40,716 nt of DNA. Source: Euryarchaeota archaeon UBA486. GTDB taxonomy: Archaea; Thermoplasmatota; Poseidoniia; Poseidoniales; Poseidoniaceae. Below are positions 1 to 8,419 of this stretch, piece after piece. Made by a program: the position numbers and the translations under genes. The DNA is taken from positions 3,873 through 44,588 of the forward strand of contig DAET01000039.1 in assembly GCA_002497765.1 (NCBI GenBank), read 5' to 3'. The notes under the pieces are model-generated. The model did no database searches and was not told the origin of the DNA. It saw nothing but the letters and a program-made list of their open reading frames with translations. The first letter of the stretch is position 1. Each line of letters starts with the position of its first letter.

Positions 1-28
1 ACCTCTTGAGCGTTTGATTTCAACCTTC

Positions 29-1120
29 TCATTCCATGGCGGTCATCTGCAAAAGGATGGGCCACGTCTCCAGGCCTTCGGCGATGGCTCGCTCGCTGAT
101 GTCTTCCCATCGGGGGTCGTCCATGAAAGCCGATGGCTCAACACCTGCGTCGATGAGTTCCTGGAAGAAGGCGCGAAGTTCGGTTTCAATTTCAGAAATC
201 TCAACCGCTTCCTCCACCACGTCCGGGAGTTCCAACGCTTTGGTTTCATCTTCCGCGGGTGCGCTTTCAGCGGGCTCTCCCGCGGTTTCTTCGGGGCTGT
301 CGGTCGCTGAGGGCGGGAGCGGCACGCTCGCTTCTTCAGCGGGCGGCGCAGGTTCGGGAGAAGCTGACGGTGGCAGGGGCACGTCGGGCTGGGCAGCAAC
401 CACGCTCTCGTCTTCGGGCGTTGCCAAATCGTCCACCGGAGGTTCCGGCTCGGGATCAGGTGCCGTTTGAGCAACGGGCGCTTCACGAGGTTCGGGTGCA
501 GAAGCTGGAGCGGGCGCTGCAACGGGCTCAGGCTCGGGTGGTGCAGGCTTTTCGAGGCGGCCTACACCGAGGACTTCGGCTTGCTGCCGTGCCATTTCTG
601 CGGCGGCTCGGCGGGGCAGGCTCACGAAGCACTTGCCGGGCAGCGATTCAGCGGGGAAGGGCAGGAAGTACTGCTCAAGGACAGGGAGCGAGGGGTGGCG
701 GAAACAGAGGGTCTGAAGGGCCTCAAAGGGGCGCTGGGATGGAAGGCCAACCGAGAACGGGGTGGAGGCCAATTGGATGGAATTTCGGAGCCAACCCTCG
801 TTGTTCACCAGTTGTTGCATCCACGGGCCCATGTCGGCGGTGGCGATGTTGACAAACATGAAGGAGGCTGCCCGCGGGTCAAACCCTTGTTCCTCGAGCA
901 GGTGGGCTTCGGCGCGGGGTCGGTGGAACACGGAAACGACGGGTTGGCCGTGGTCGATCATGTCGCCGTGGAGCTCCATCATCTTGCGTTCCTTTCGTGG
1001 ACAGAGCAGCAGCAGGGTCATGCGCGTGGCGTGCGGGTCCCAAATTTCGCCCCAGCGGGCGGCGGCTTCGTTCATGAGTTGACCGATGGTCATGTCCGGA
1101 ATCATGGCGGTTATTCCCAT
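29..1120 (-). CDS. Hypothetical protein with Pro/Ala/Glu-rich linker
   Basis: I do not recognise a family. With the ATG at 1120 the protein has 363 residues. Residues 1-185 look like a folded alpha/beta domain with a hydrophobic strand LLLLCP and a segment FMFVNIATADMGPWMQQL. Residues about 190-290 are a low-complexity Pro/Ala/Glu/Ser linker. The last 70 residues are an acidic, predicted helical region rich in Glu, Asp and Trp. There is no signal peptide or membrane segment, so it is probably cytosolic. It is the last visible gene of a minus-strand run (membrane protein, glycosyltransferase, asd), 40 bp after the asd stop. A TTG at 1177 would extend it by 19 residues and overlap asd; the ATG is preferred. 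The gene looks real: the reading frame is long and the folded part is not of biased composition. Confidence 0.7.
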   Translation of the reverse strand: MGITAMIPDMTIGQLMNEAAARWGEIWDPHATRMTLLLLCPRKERKMMELHGDMIDHGQPVVSVFHRPRAEAHLLEEQGFDPRAASFMFVNIATADMGPWMQQLVNNEGWLRNSIQLASTPFSVGLPSQRPFEALQTLCFRHPSLPVLEQYFLPFPAESLPGKCFVSLPRRAAAEMARQQAEVLGVGRLEKPAPPEPEPVAAPAPASAPEPREAPVAQTAPDPEPEPPVDDLATPEDESVVAAQPDVPLPPSASPEPAPPAEEASVPLPPSATDSPEETAGEPAESAPAEDETKALELPDVVEEAVEISEIETELRAFFQELIDAGVEPSAFMDDPRWEDISERAIAEGLETWPILLQMTAME

Positions 1121-1160
1121 CTCGGCACCCGAAACGAGGAGGTGGTTCCGACCTTTTACC

Positions 1161-2237
1161 CTACGGGTGAGGTCCAATGGACGGCATCAATTCCATGGCG
1201 TAGGCGAGTTCTGCCAGAAGAACCACGCCCCCGGCCGCACCTCTCAGGGTGTTGTGATTGAAGGCTTGGAAGCGGACCGTGGTTGGGTCCGGCATCTCGA
1301 TGTTGCCCACCACCACCGCCATGCCCGCTTTGAGGTCAACAGCGGGGTCGGGTTGAGTCGGGTACGCGCTCCCGTCTGCGAAAAGATGGGCGTTCACGTC
1401 CACGTTGTCTTCCACCATCAGCGGTTGGCTGGGAGCGCTGGGGAGGTCGTGGAGGCGTTGACGCATTGACCACTTGGTCAATTCGCCGCGCAGCGCGTTT
1501 TCGTCCGTCGGCTGTGACAACGTGGCCTCAACGAAGACATGGTGGCCATCAGCCCGCATGATGCGCTGGCAGGTGAGGTGAGATGATCCGTCCCAATCGA
1601 GGACATGGCGGAACTCGGCGCCGGTTTTCTCGGCTTCGCCGGGGATGTCTGCATCGACGCTGCCTTCGTTGAGGGCCCGAGTCATGTACGGATGGCCACC
1701 GCCAGAGAGGGCCTGCTCGCTTCGCATGGTGTAGGCTTCCAAGCCGAAGGCGTGGTGGATGGCTGCCAGCGGGAACACCAAGGGCAACAAGGTGCAATTC
1801 GTGGCGCAGGCATGGCGCAACACGCCGCCTCTTGGTGGTTGCAGCGCTTCGGCGTTGATCTCAGGAATCACCAACGGGATGCCCTCGACACGACGGTGAG
1901 CACTGGCGTTGGAGAAGACCGAGATGCCAGCCTGGGCCCACATCGGTTCGAGGTGTCGAGCTTCCGCTGCAGGAAGGGCTGAAAACGCAACCCGCACGCC
2001 CTCGTCGATGAGCCGTTCAACCACGGCGGGGTCGTTGACATCCAGGACGGTAAGGTCGGGAAGGGCAGGTCGCTTTTCCTCGAGAACCCACGGCACACCG
2101 CTGAGTGGCTGGCCGAGGAAGCGGGCTGAACCGGCCACGGCAGCGAGGTCGAACCAGGGGTGGTGAGCCAACCGCTGCTGCAGGCGCTGTGCCACCAAGC
2201 CACCGGCCCCCAGCACGGCTACCTTGAGGCGTTCCAT
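1161..2237 (-). CDS. asd: Aspartate-semialdehyde dehydrogenase
   Basis: Reduces aspartyl-phosphate to aspartate semialdehyde with NADPH, the branch point to lysine, threonine and methionine; cytosolic. The 358-residue protein has the N-terminal nucleotide-binding strand and glycine loop (residues 6-16), a segment SNASAHRR, and the catalytic-cysteine motif ATNCTLL with the nucleophile at Cys148. A substrate-binding stretch SGGGHPYM and a C-terminal HNTLRGAAGG follow. Length and motifs fit the archaeal/fungal subclass. The glycine loop reads GAGGLVAQ rather than the usual GATGxVGQ. The ATG at 2237 places the glycine loop at residue 10 as expected; a TTG at 2276 would add 13 unlikely residues. 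It lies 42 bp downstream of the GT2 gene, probably in the same transcript, though the two have no obvious metabolic link. Confidence 0.9.
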   Translation of the reverse strand: MERLKVAVLGAGGLVAQRLQQRLAHHPWFDLAAVAGSARFLGQPLSGVPWVLEEKRPALPDLTVLDVNDPAVVERLIDEGVRVAFSALPAAEARHLEPMWAQAGISVFSNASAHRRVEGIPLVIPEINAEALQPPRGGVLRHACATNCTLLPLVFPLAAIHHAFGLEAYTMRSEQALSGGGHPYMTRALNEGSVDADIPGEAEKTGAEFRHVLDWDGSSHLTCQRIMRADGHHVFVEATLSQPTDENALRGELTKWSMRQRLHDLPSAPSQPLMVEDNVDVNAHLFADGSAYPTQPDPAVDLKAGMAVVVGNIEMPDPTTVRFQAFNHNTLRGAAGGVVLLAELAYAMELMPSIGPHP

Positions 2238-2279
2238 GGTGCCGCCACTTCGGGATTGGTTTTGAGTGCTTGGCAAGCC

Positions 2280-3023
2280 CTATGGCAGCGGTTCGGGGAA
2301 GATACGACGCGTGATGAGTTTTCTCAAAATGCGCCACCCGTCGGCCGTTGAACCAAGTTTGGCTTCGCCCAATCTTGGTCCGTAGGTGATGGGGACAAAG
2401 CCGAACGGAACCCTTCGGTGGACCATGCTGGCGAACATTTCGGCCTCGATTTCAAACGACTGGCTGTTGAGATGAAGTTGGTCAATGGCGTCCCGGCTAA
2501 AGGCCCAATAGCCCGAGCAAACATCGGACGTGGTGGTGCCAAACAAAGCGGTGGCAATCCAGGTCAGCAGGTGGTTGCCAACGAAGTTGAGTCGCGTCAT
2601 GGCGTCGGGTTCGATTCGGCCGTTCAAACGGTCGCCGATCACCACTTCTTGCGAATCGAGGCCGCGCAGGAGGCGAATCATTTCCCTCGGTGCGTAGGTG
2701 CCATCGGCGTCCAGCATGACCACGGCATCGGCTTCCAGTTCCACCGCCTTGCGGAAGCCATGCCGAATGGCACTGCCCTTGCCCGTGTCGTCCTGGTCAA
2801 CAACCATCACACCGTACTCGGCGGCCACATCGGGCGTGTTGTCCGTGCTGTGGCCGTCCATCACCAGCACCGTGGTGCGGTAGCCGCTGCGCTTGAGGCG
2901 AGCGTAAGGAATGCGGTCCAACACCCACGCCAAGCCAAGCGCTTCGTTGAGCACTGGGAGCAGGACGACGAGGTGCTGCATGGACCGGGCTTGTTGCCCT
3001 TGCACATGGTGTTTGCCGTTCAT
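2280..3023 (-). CDS. GT2 family glycosyltransferase (dolichol-phosphate mannosyltransferase-like)
   Basis: A 247-residue GT-A fold glycosyltransferase that would transfer a sugar from a nucleotide donor, in this subfamily often to a polyprenyl/dolichyl phosphate. The N-terminal strand LVVLLPVLNEA, the DGHSTDNT segment, the metal-binding DAD in MLDADGTYAP (near residue 103), GDRLNGR and SDVCSGYWAF are those of DPM1/AglJ-like enzymes. There is no C-terminal membrane helix, so it is cytosolic or peripheral. Start choice: the ATG at 3023 overlaps the TGA of the upstream membrane-protein gene in a 4-bp ATGA junction, typical of translational coupling. That coupling suggests the two proteins work together in surface glycan or N-glycan lipid assembly (inference). 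Donor and acceptor cannot be read from sequence. Confidence 0.85.
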   Translation of the reverse strand: MNGKHHVQGQQARSMQHLVVLLPVLNEALGLAWVLDRIPYARLKRSGYRTTVLVMDGHSTDNTPDVAAEYGVMVVDQDDTGKGSAIRHGFRKAVELEADAVVMLDADGTYAPREMIRLLRGLDSQEVVIGDRLNGRIEPDAMTRLNFVGNHLLTWIATALFGTTTSDVCSGYWAFSRDAIDQLHLNSQSFEIEAEMFASMVHRRVPFGFVPITYGPRLGEAKLGSTADGWRILRKLITRRIFPEPLP

Positions 3024-5320
3024 TCCTCGATCATCCACGTCAACCAGTGGAATTTCACACCGGTTCGGTCGAACAAGACCGTGTCCCTGCCCGACAAGCC
3101 GAGCGGGTTCAGCCAGCGGTCCGGTTCATCACGGTCCCACTCAATTTGCACCTCAGTGAGCCTCGTTGGGTCGTCCACACCGAAACATGCCTGGTGGTAG
3201 CCGGCATCCGAACGAAGGCCGTGATAGGGTCGGTCCAATCCTTCAGGTCCACGCAAATACAACCCCCCGGTGGCTCCGATGACCTCGTAGGTCATGCACA
3301 TCTTCACGGCGCCCTCTGGAGTGACCACAGAGAGGTTGCCTTCCGTACCTTCTGGCAGGAAGGGCCGGTCTTCGCCCAGCCCCAACGGGTCCCTGAATTT
3401 GTGATCGCGCCACGGGTCCAGCCGCGTGATGCAGGCCGTGCAGTCCTCCTCCTCAATCCCGTCGAGCAGGTGTTGTTGTGCATCGCCATCGGGGTGAAGA
3501 CGCCACAAGGTAGCGCCGTCCGATTCAGCCGCCACACCCCAGTAAGGTGAGGTGGCGAGGGTCCACTGCATCGTGCCCATCGGTGAGGTGAGGGCGTGGA
3601 GCATGTTGTGTTCCATGAAGTAGGTGATGTTGTCGTAGAACATTGCTTGGGTCGCAGCGGCCTGCTGGCTGCTGTCAATGTGGACGAGGCCTAAGGTGGG
3701 GATGGAGGTCATCGCTACGCCAACCGGTGCGTTCCAAACATAGCCCCAATGCATGTTTTCCGTGTAGACGGCACCGTCGATGCCGTCAAGGGCGTCCCTC
3801 AACACCAAATCTCCGGGGGAAACGGCCAGAAGTTCTTCGTGACTGGACAGGCTCAACGCCACCGATTGTGCGCCCATGGCGCCAACCAACACCAGGCCCA
3901 CCACAACGGTTCTGACGCCTGTTGGCATGGTCCATTCAGTGGAGGCCTCTTCGTTCACCGGCGTGAGGGCCGTGTGCGGGGACATCCACCACGCCACCAA
4001 GACGGCCAGCGGGACATGGTAGGCGTGAAGGGCCATGGAATACAATGTGTAGGACAGCAAGGAGAGCACGGGGACGTTGCGCAAACCTTCGATCAGATGC
4101 ACAACGCTGAGCACCCAAAGCAAGGCGAACCACGTGATGGCGATGCGCCCCTCGAGGGTGGTTCGAAGGCCGAACGCGGCGACCGCTGCCACCACCAACA
4201 GGACGCCGTTGTAGACCAGCAGTGGCTTTCCGCCCTGCCAACCGTATTCCGAAAACACCGCCTCGTCAAACAGCCGAGGCGCCATCACGACCAGGGCGAC
4301 GGCAAAGCCCACGGTGATGAAGGCGGAGGCGATGTAAGCCAATCGACGCAGTCGCTCGTGGTGCTCCTCATCGTCCAACGCCAGCCCATGGAGGACGTGG
4401 CTCAAGAGGAGCAGGGCGAGGTAAATGGCGCCGGTGGGGTGAATCAGTGAGACGGAGAACAGCGCAAAACACAAGCCCAGCGTGTGATGGCGATGACGCT
4501 GGTCGGCGTGGCGAAACAGGACCAGGATCCCAACGACCAAGCCGAGTTGGCTGGCCACGCTCGGGAAGCCGGAATCGAAGGTTTTCGCAAAGAGGCCAAG
4601 TCCAAGCCCCATCGCAAACATGGCGTAGGCCCCCGCACCGTGGCGGTCCATGGCGCCCATGATCCCCAACAACAACACGAAGAGGGTGTAGTGGCCAAGT
4701 TGGAAGACGGCCCGCCCCGCATCAAGGCCGGTGATGATGGCCACCCAAGCAGCCGTGGACGGGAAGGCGGGCGGGTAGGTCCAGAACCCCTCGTTGGTGC
4801 CGGGAAGGGACAACGTTCCCTCAAGAACGAGCTGTTGGGTCAGCATGGCAAACCCGATCCAGTCCACCCCAAACGGGAGCGATTGGAGCAACGGCGACAG
4901 GAGGGCAGACGCAGCGACCACCATGCTCAAGGCGTAGAGCACGGTTGACCGATGGCGTTGAAACTTCAGCTGAATCTCCGCCTCTTCGCTCAAGGAAGGG
5001 GCGGTTGTTTCCTCGGCGACCTCCCCGTGCATGGCGGCCTCAAGCTGTTGCCAGCGGGTTCGTTTGGCAACCTCTTCGTGGCGTTGATGAATCAGTCGAT
5101 AGGCGACGATGTTCAGCCCGACCAGCAGCACGCCGAGCAACACGGGAGACCACAGGTCGAGCACGACCAGCAAGCCCGAGACGCCGAACAAGAGGAGCAG
5201 CCCCAAGGCAGGAGCGAGAAGTGCCTTCCGAAAACGGTCGCCGCTCCCGTCAAGCACCGAACTCAACGCCCAGCCGGGCATGATGCTCGGGGCCAAAACG
5301 ACCAGCGCAGTGGCGAGCAT
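3020..5320 (-). CDS. Polytopic membrane protein, GT-C-like architecture
   Basis: A 766-residue integral membrane protein. About 12-14 hydrophobic helices occupy the first 480 or so residues, with a hydrophilic charged insert near residues 85-125. A roughly 250-residue soluble domain follows, with no further helices. This layout resembles GT-C glycosyltransferases and STT3/AglB-like proteins, but I see no WWDYG-type signature, so the function is unassigned. Its stop codon is fused to the start of a GT2 glycosyltransferase (ATGA), which favours a role in lipid-linked sugar or surface glycan handling (inference). Start: an in-frame TTG at 5368 would add 16 residues with several Arg, but would leave only 24 bp before the divergent M23 gene. 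The ATG at 5320 leaves 72 bp, in line with other divergent gaps here. Confidence 0.75.
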   Translation of the reverse strand: MLATALVVLAPSIMPGWALSSVLDGSGDRFRKALLAPALGLLLLFGVSGLLVVLDLWSPVLLGVLLVGLNIVAYRLIHQRHEEVAKRTRWQQLEAAMHGEVAEETTAPSLSEEAEIQLKFQRHRSTVLYALSMVVAASALLSPLLQSLPFGVDWIGFAMLTQQLVLEGTLSLPGTNEGFWTYPPAFPSTAAWVAIITGLDAGRAVFQLGHYTLFVLLLGIMGAMDRHGAGAYAMFAMGLGLGLFAKTFDSGFPSVASQLGLVVGILVLFRHADQRHRHHTLGLCFALFSVSLIHPTGAIYLALLLLSHVLHGLALDDEEHHERLRRLAYIASAFITVGFAVALVVMAPRLFDEAVFSEYGWQGGKPLLVYNGVLLVVAAVAAFGLRTTLEGRIAITWFALLWVLSVVHLIEGLRNVPVLSLLSYTLYSMALHAYHVPLAVLVAWWMSPHTALTPVNEEASTEWTMPTGVRTVVVGLVLVGAMGAQSVALSLSSHEELLAVSPGDLVLRDALDGIDGAVYTENMHWGYVWNAPVGVAMTSIPTLGLVHIDSSQQAAATQAMFYDNITYFMEHNMLHALTSPMGTMQWTLATSPYWGVAAESDGATLWRLHPDGDAQQHLLDGIEEEDCTACITRLDPWRDHKFRDPLGLGEDRPFLPEGTEGNLSVVTPEGAVKMCMTYEVIGATGGLYLRGPEGLDRPYHGLRSDAGYHQACFGVDDPTRLTEVQIEWDRDEPDRWLNPLGLSGRDTVLFDRTGVKFHWLTWMIEE

Positions 5321-5392
5321 GACTGCGCCACGACCTACCCATGCCTTGATGCTTCTCCGAAACCTCAAGTAGAACCGACCAAACGATGATTC

Positions 5393-6016
5393 ATGGCGTC
5401 AAGCGAAGCGATGCCGTTCCACCCCACCGTGGTGTTTGACGAGCCGTATTGGGTTCACGACTTCACCCGGCCGAGCCCAGATAGCTGGTCGGCTCCCCAT
5501 CGCTATTCGGTGGGCCGCTACGACGAGCACCGCCCTGCCATGTACACCACCGAACTCTTCGGGGGTGAGCGAGATCACCACGTTGGCCTTGATTTGGGCG
5601 GGCCTGCCGGCACACCTGTTCATGCCTTTGAGGCCGGAACGGTCGTGGCCATCACGGTCAACGATGAGGACGGGTCCTACGGGCCGACGCTCATCACCAA
5701 GCATCGTGTTCGACTCCCGACCCAGGTCGGAGGGCCTTTGGCCGACCATGCAAGCGAATTCTGGGTGCTCTACGGTCACCTGAGTTGGGACAGCATTGCG
5801 CATTGGTCACCCGGCGCCTCCTTCGAGCGCGGCCAAGTCTTGGCCGTGATGGGTGAGGAGCACGAAAACGGCGGCTGGCCACCCCACGTTCACGTTCAGA
5901 TGTCCCTTCATGAACCCGAAGACGGGGACCTGCCCGGAGTGGTCAAGGGTGAAGACCGGGAAAATGCGTTGGCGCTTTATCCCGATCCCAGGTTGATCTG
6001 CGGGCCGCTTTACTGA
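5393..6016 (+). CDS. Stand-alone M23 family metallopeptidase domain protein
   Basis: A 207-residue LytM/M23-type zinc peptidase domain. Zinc ligands are visible as His63-xxx-Asp67 in HVGLDLG and His165-x-His167 in PPHVHVQ, with the supporting LYGHLS motif between them. The core matches the family: G-x-P-V-x-A, then G-T-V-V, then GQVLAVMGE. There is no signal peptide or membrane helix, so the protein should be cytosolic. That is odd for a family best known for cutting murein cross-links, which archaea lack. The NGGWPPHVHVQ stretch and the PDPR close to the C-terminus recall, from memory, the M23 domain found in some large aminotransferase fusion proteins; the physiological substrate is unknown. 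It stands alone on the plus strand, divergent from a membrane protein and overlapping the end of the isomerase gene by 7 bp. Confidence 0.85.
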   Translation: MASSEAMPFHPTVVFDEPYWVHDFTRPSPDSWSAPHRYSVGRYDEHRPAMYTTELFGGERDHHVGLDLGGPAGTPVHAFEAGTVVAITVNDEDGSYGPTLITKHRVRLPTQVGGPLADHASEFWVLYGHLSWDSIAHWSPGASFERGQVLAVMGEEHENGGWPPHVHVQMSLHEPEDGDLPGVVKGEDRENALALYPDPRLICGPLY

Positions 6017-7119
6017 ACCGAATTCAAGTGCGCCTTGAGGGCGTTGATGGGTCCAATGGCGGCGGGGTCTTTGCCGTGTAGGAACGCCAACGTGATGGAG
6101 AGCCAGTCCATGACCAAACAGTGGTAGAGTAAGCACTCCAGCAACGACGTTCCTTCGCCGACCAAATTCCACGCCGTTTCGGTGGTTGCATGCGCCACCA
6201 TCCAGTCAAGTCGCTGTTTGACACGGGGGTGCATGCCGTGCCACGTGAGCAAGAGCAGGGCTTGATTGGCCGTTTCAGGGTCGGCGTCCGGTCCAACGCC
6301 GCCCCATGCGACGCTTTCGTTGTGGTTCATTTCCGGCAGCACGCCCACACGAACAAACCGTGCGGCGTTTTCGTTCATCTGGTTCTTGAAACGGTTCAGC
6401 GCAGGTGCCAACTCTGTTGGGCCGATGACGGCCAGCGGCTGTTCCATCAGCGCTGCGGCGAGCAGGGCGATGTCGCCTTCGGGCTGAGCGAGCACGTCGA
6501 AATGAAGGTTGTTTTCTCCCAGGCGCCCGAGCATTGCAACCCGTTCCTCCGCCGCCTGCGGTGTGAGCAGGCCGAGGTGTTCCAGCACGGCCACTTGTCG
6601 GCTGAAGATGTGGCCGAACGCCGTTCGGGGAGGCTGACCGCCCACGGTCGGGATAAGGTGACACCGAGGAAACAGTTCGGGCAGGCCGGCGAGGACGCCG
6701 CCCGTCGCAATCACCACAACCGTGGCGTCCATCTTGAGGGCGGCTTCGGCAGCAGCGACTGTTTCTTCTGTGTTGCCGCTGTGACTGGTCGCGAGCACCA
6801 ACCACGTGGCGTTGAACCACGCAGGCAAGGTGTAGTCGCGATGCACCACGACAGGGCAACCACCTTCGTTGGCTGTGAGGGCTGCGAGGAAATCTCCACC
6901 GGCAGCGCTGCCGCCCATGCCAAGGCAAATCACGCCGCTCCAGGGGGCTTGACGAAGGTCATCCAGCCAAGGGTAGCGTTCAGCATTCACGGCCTCAAAC
7001 CCGTGCTTCAAATCATCATGGAACGCTTGGGTGAATCCAACCATGCCTTCGGTGTCCAACCGGTCAGCAAGGTCAACCAGTGTGGGCTCGTGCTCCGGTG
7101 CTGCTGCTGGTTCCATCAT
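6010..7119 (-). CDS. Bifunctional phosphoglucose/phosphomannose isomerase (SIS domain)
   Basis: Interconverts glucose-6-phosphate or mannose-6-phosphate with fructose-6-phosphate, feeding glycolysis/gluconeogenesis and nucleotide-sugar synthesis; cytosolic. The 369-residue protein has the SIS phosphosugar-binding features: strand VICLGMGGSAAGG near residues 62-74 and the Ser-rich loop ATSHSGNTEET near 110-120. The C-terminal half contains ENAARFVRVGVLPEMNHNESVAWGG, whose EMNHNE core is diagnostic of the archaeal/bacterial PGI/PMI family. Its ATG at 7119 overlaps the TGA of the NMD3 gene (ATGA), so the two are probably co-translated. Its 3' end overlaps the convergent M23 gene by 7 bp. Product specificity (PGI versus PMI) is known to be dual in this family and cannot be resolved here. 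Confidence 0.9.
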   Translation of the reverse strand: MMEPAAAPEHEPTLVDLADRLDTEGMVGFTQAFHDDLKHGFEAVNAERYPWLDDLRQAPWSGVICLGMGGSAAGGDFLAALTANEGGCPVVVHRDYTLPAWFNATWLVLATSHSGNTEETVAAAEAALKMDATVVVIATGGVLAGLPELFPRCHLIPTVGGQPPRTAFGHIFSRQVAVLEHLGLLTPQAAEERVAMLGRLGENNLHFDVLAQPEGDIALLAAALMEQPLAVIGPTELAPALNRFKNQMNENAARFVRVGVLPEMNHNESVAWGGVGPDADPETANQALLLLTWHGMHPRVKQRLDWMVAHATTETAWNLVGEGTSLLECLLYHCLVMDWLSITLAFLHGKDPAAIGPINALKAHLNSVQ

Positions 7120-8195
7120 GCCTCCTCCTGCGTTGGTGGTTCATCAATCGCCATGAACGGGAGGGCAAGCCATGCATCGTCGTGACGGATGAGCAGTCCT
7201 TTTCTTCCCGTTGCATGGTCGAAAGGAAGGCGTACGGCGTCCATGGCCCACGTGGTGGGGTCAAGGAATTCGCCCACAGATGCATCTTCGTTGATGAAGT
7301 CAACATGAACGAGTTCATGTTTCTGAGCGAGGACTTTGGCTTGTTCCAAATCCCGCCACGTCGCGCCGGTTCGCTCTCTTCGGTCCACACGTTCCATGAT
7401 GGCGCCGTCTTTGGTCCAAGCCGACGGGCGCCAGATGTGATGACGCCACTGCACGACATCGCCGATTTCGTAGCCGGGTTTGCGGTACAGCAAGGTCAAT
7501 CGGGTCACGTCCACGCCGTCTTTTCGACCCACCGTGGAGTTGGTTTCCACGACCATCCCGCCGTATTCGCTGATCAGGTGGCGTCCCCAGGCGCGTGCCA
7601 GGCCTTTGCTGCCCAGCACCACGTCGTAACCACCGGTGACCGGGCCTTCGTTGGTGATGAAGAACATCGGATCGTCGGACAGTTTGTCCAACACATCGTC
7701 CAAGGTGGCTCGAAGTCGGGTGAATTCTTCCTCGCTCAGACGGCGTGCACTTGAACGGAGTTGAACGGTGGCTTCGAAGTAATTGCCCGCTCGCCGGGTG
7801 CATGTCAAACACACCCCGTTGGCCATTCGGGCTCGCATGGTGTGCTCTTCCTGGAACAACAAGTCGTCGATGACGCCTTCCAGTTGGATGTGGAGCAGGG
7901 TGTGTCGGTCGGAGACCTTGACCGGTTCCATCGCTAATTGGATGTCTTCGGCTCGTTCGTGGACCACCAGGTTTCGATGCAACAGTTCGTCCCACACCTC
8001 GGCTTCGGTGGTGTTCTCCCACTTGCCTTCAATCTCTACGATTCCACACCGTGCGCAACGCACCCAAGGGACGTTTTCTGGAACTTTCGCCAGCACCGTT
8101 CGGGCGCGAAGGCAGGGCTCGCACATGCGGTCGCCGAACAACGGTGGCTCGGCCCCGCAGACCAAGCAAAATTCCCCACCGAGTCGGGATGACAT
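7116..8195 (-). CDS. NMD3-family protein (ribosome large-subunit factor)
   Basis: A 359-residue archaeal homologue of eukaryotic NMD3, the 60S export adaptor; the archaeal proteins are thought to act on the large ribosomal subunit. The N-terminus carries paired CxxC motifs: FCLVCG, MCEPCLRAR and VRCARCG, followed by CLTCTRRAGNYFEATVQLR, a zinc-binding arrangement and family signature. The middle part (ITNEGPVTGGYDVVLGS) and the C-terminal beta-rich part match NMD3 organisation. The ATG at 8195 puts the first Cys at residue 10; an in-frame TTG at 8207 is less likely. It lies 41 bp after the CcmD-like gene and is coupled by ATGA to the isomerase gene, so it seems to be carried on the ccm transcript. 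No functional link between heme export and NMD3 is evident. Confidence 0.85.
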   Translation of the reverse strand: MSSRLGGEFCLVCGAEPPLFGDRMCEPCLRARTVLAKVPENVPWVRCARCGIVEIEGKWENTTEAEVWDELLHRNLVVHERAEDIQLAMEPVKVSDRHTLLHIQLEGVIDDLLFQEEHTMRARMANGVCLTCTRRAGNYFEATVQLRSSARRLSEEEFTRLRATLDDVLDKLSDDPMFFITNEGPVTGGYDVVLGSKGLARAWGRHLISEYGGMVVETNSTVGRKDGVDVTRLTLLYRKPGYEIGDVVQWRHHIWRPSAWTKDGAIMERVDRRERTGATWRDLEQAKVLAQKHELVHVDFINEDASVGEFLDPTTWAMDAVRLPFDHATGRKGLLIRHDDAWLALPFMAIDEPPTQEEA

Positions 8196-8236
8196 GCGCC
8201 TCTCCAAGCCGGTCCTGTGTTGGTGCCTTTGAAAGA

Positions 8237-8419
8237 CTACGCTTTGTGTTCGGCTTCATCATCGGATTTCCGGGGTTGGTCGTCCACGCCAGCCACGCCT
8301 TCGAGGGCGTGGAGGCGCTGGTCAAGGCGACGACTTCGCTGGACAACCGTCCAGGTCCACAGGGCGATGGCCACCAGCATCCCGAGGTAGGCCACAGCGA
8401 GGTAGGTCATGCCTTCCAT
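8237..8419 (-). CDS. ccmD: CcmD-like small membrane protein
   Basis: A 60-residue protein with one N-terminal transmembrane helix (residues 5-25, TYLAVAYLGMLVAIALW) followed by a charged Arg/Asp-rich tail. This is the size and layout of CcmD, the small subunit that helps release heme-loaded CcmE from the CcmABC heme exporter. Its ATG directly abuts the TGA of ccmC (TGAATG), so translational coupling is likely. CcmD is poorly conserved in sequence, so the assignment rests on position, length and topology. The tail ends with DDEAEHKA and is more acidic than the typical bacterial tail. It is easily missed by gene finders because of its size. Confidence 0.7.
   Translation of the reverse strand: MEGMTYLAVAYLGMLVAIALWTWTVVQRSRRLDQRLHALEGVAGVDDQPRKSDDEAEHKA

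Noticed and set aside
467..1261. 264-codon plus-strand frame at the window start
   Set aside because: Antisense to the unknown protein and the end of asd; no motif, and the minus-strand frames explain the region.
5321..5368. TTG start extending the membrane protein by 16 residues
   Set aside because: Would leave 24 bp for two divergent promoters; the ATG at 5320 is adequate. Not fully excluded because the extension is Arg-rich ahead of a helix.
6190..7185. 331-codon plus-strand frame over the isomerase gene
   Set aside because: Shadow of PGI/PMI, whose SIS motifs are intact on the minus strand.
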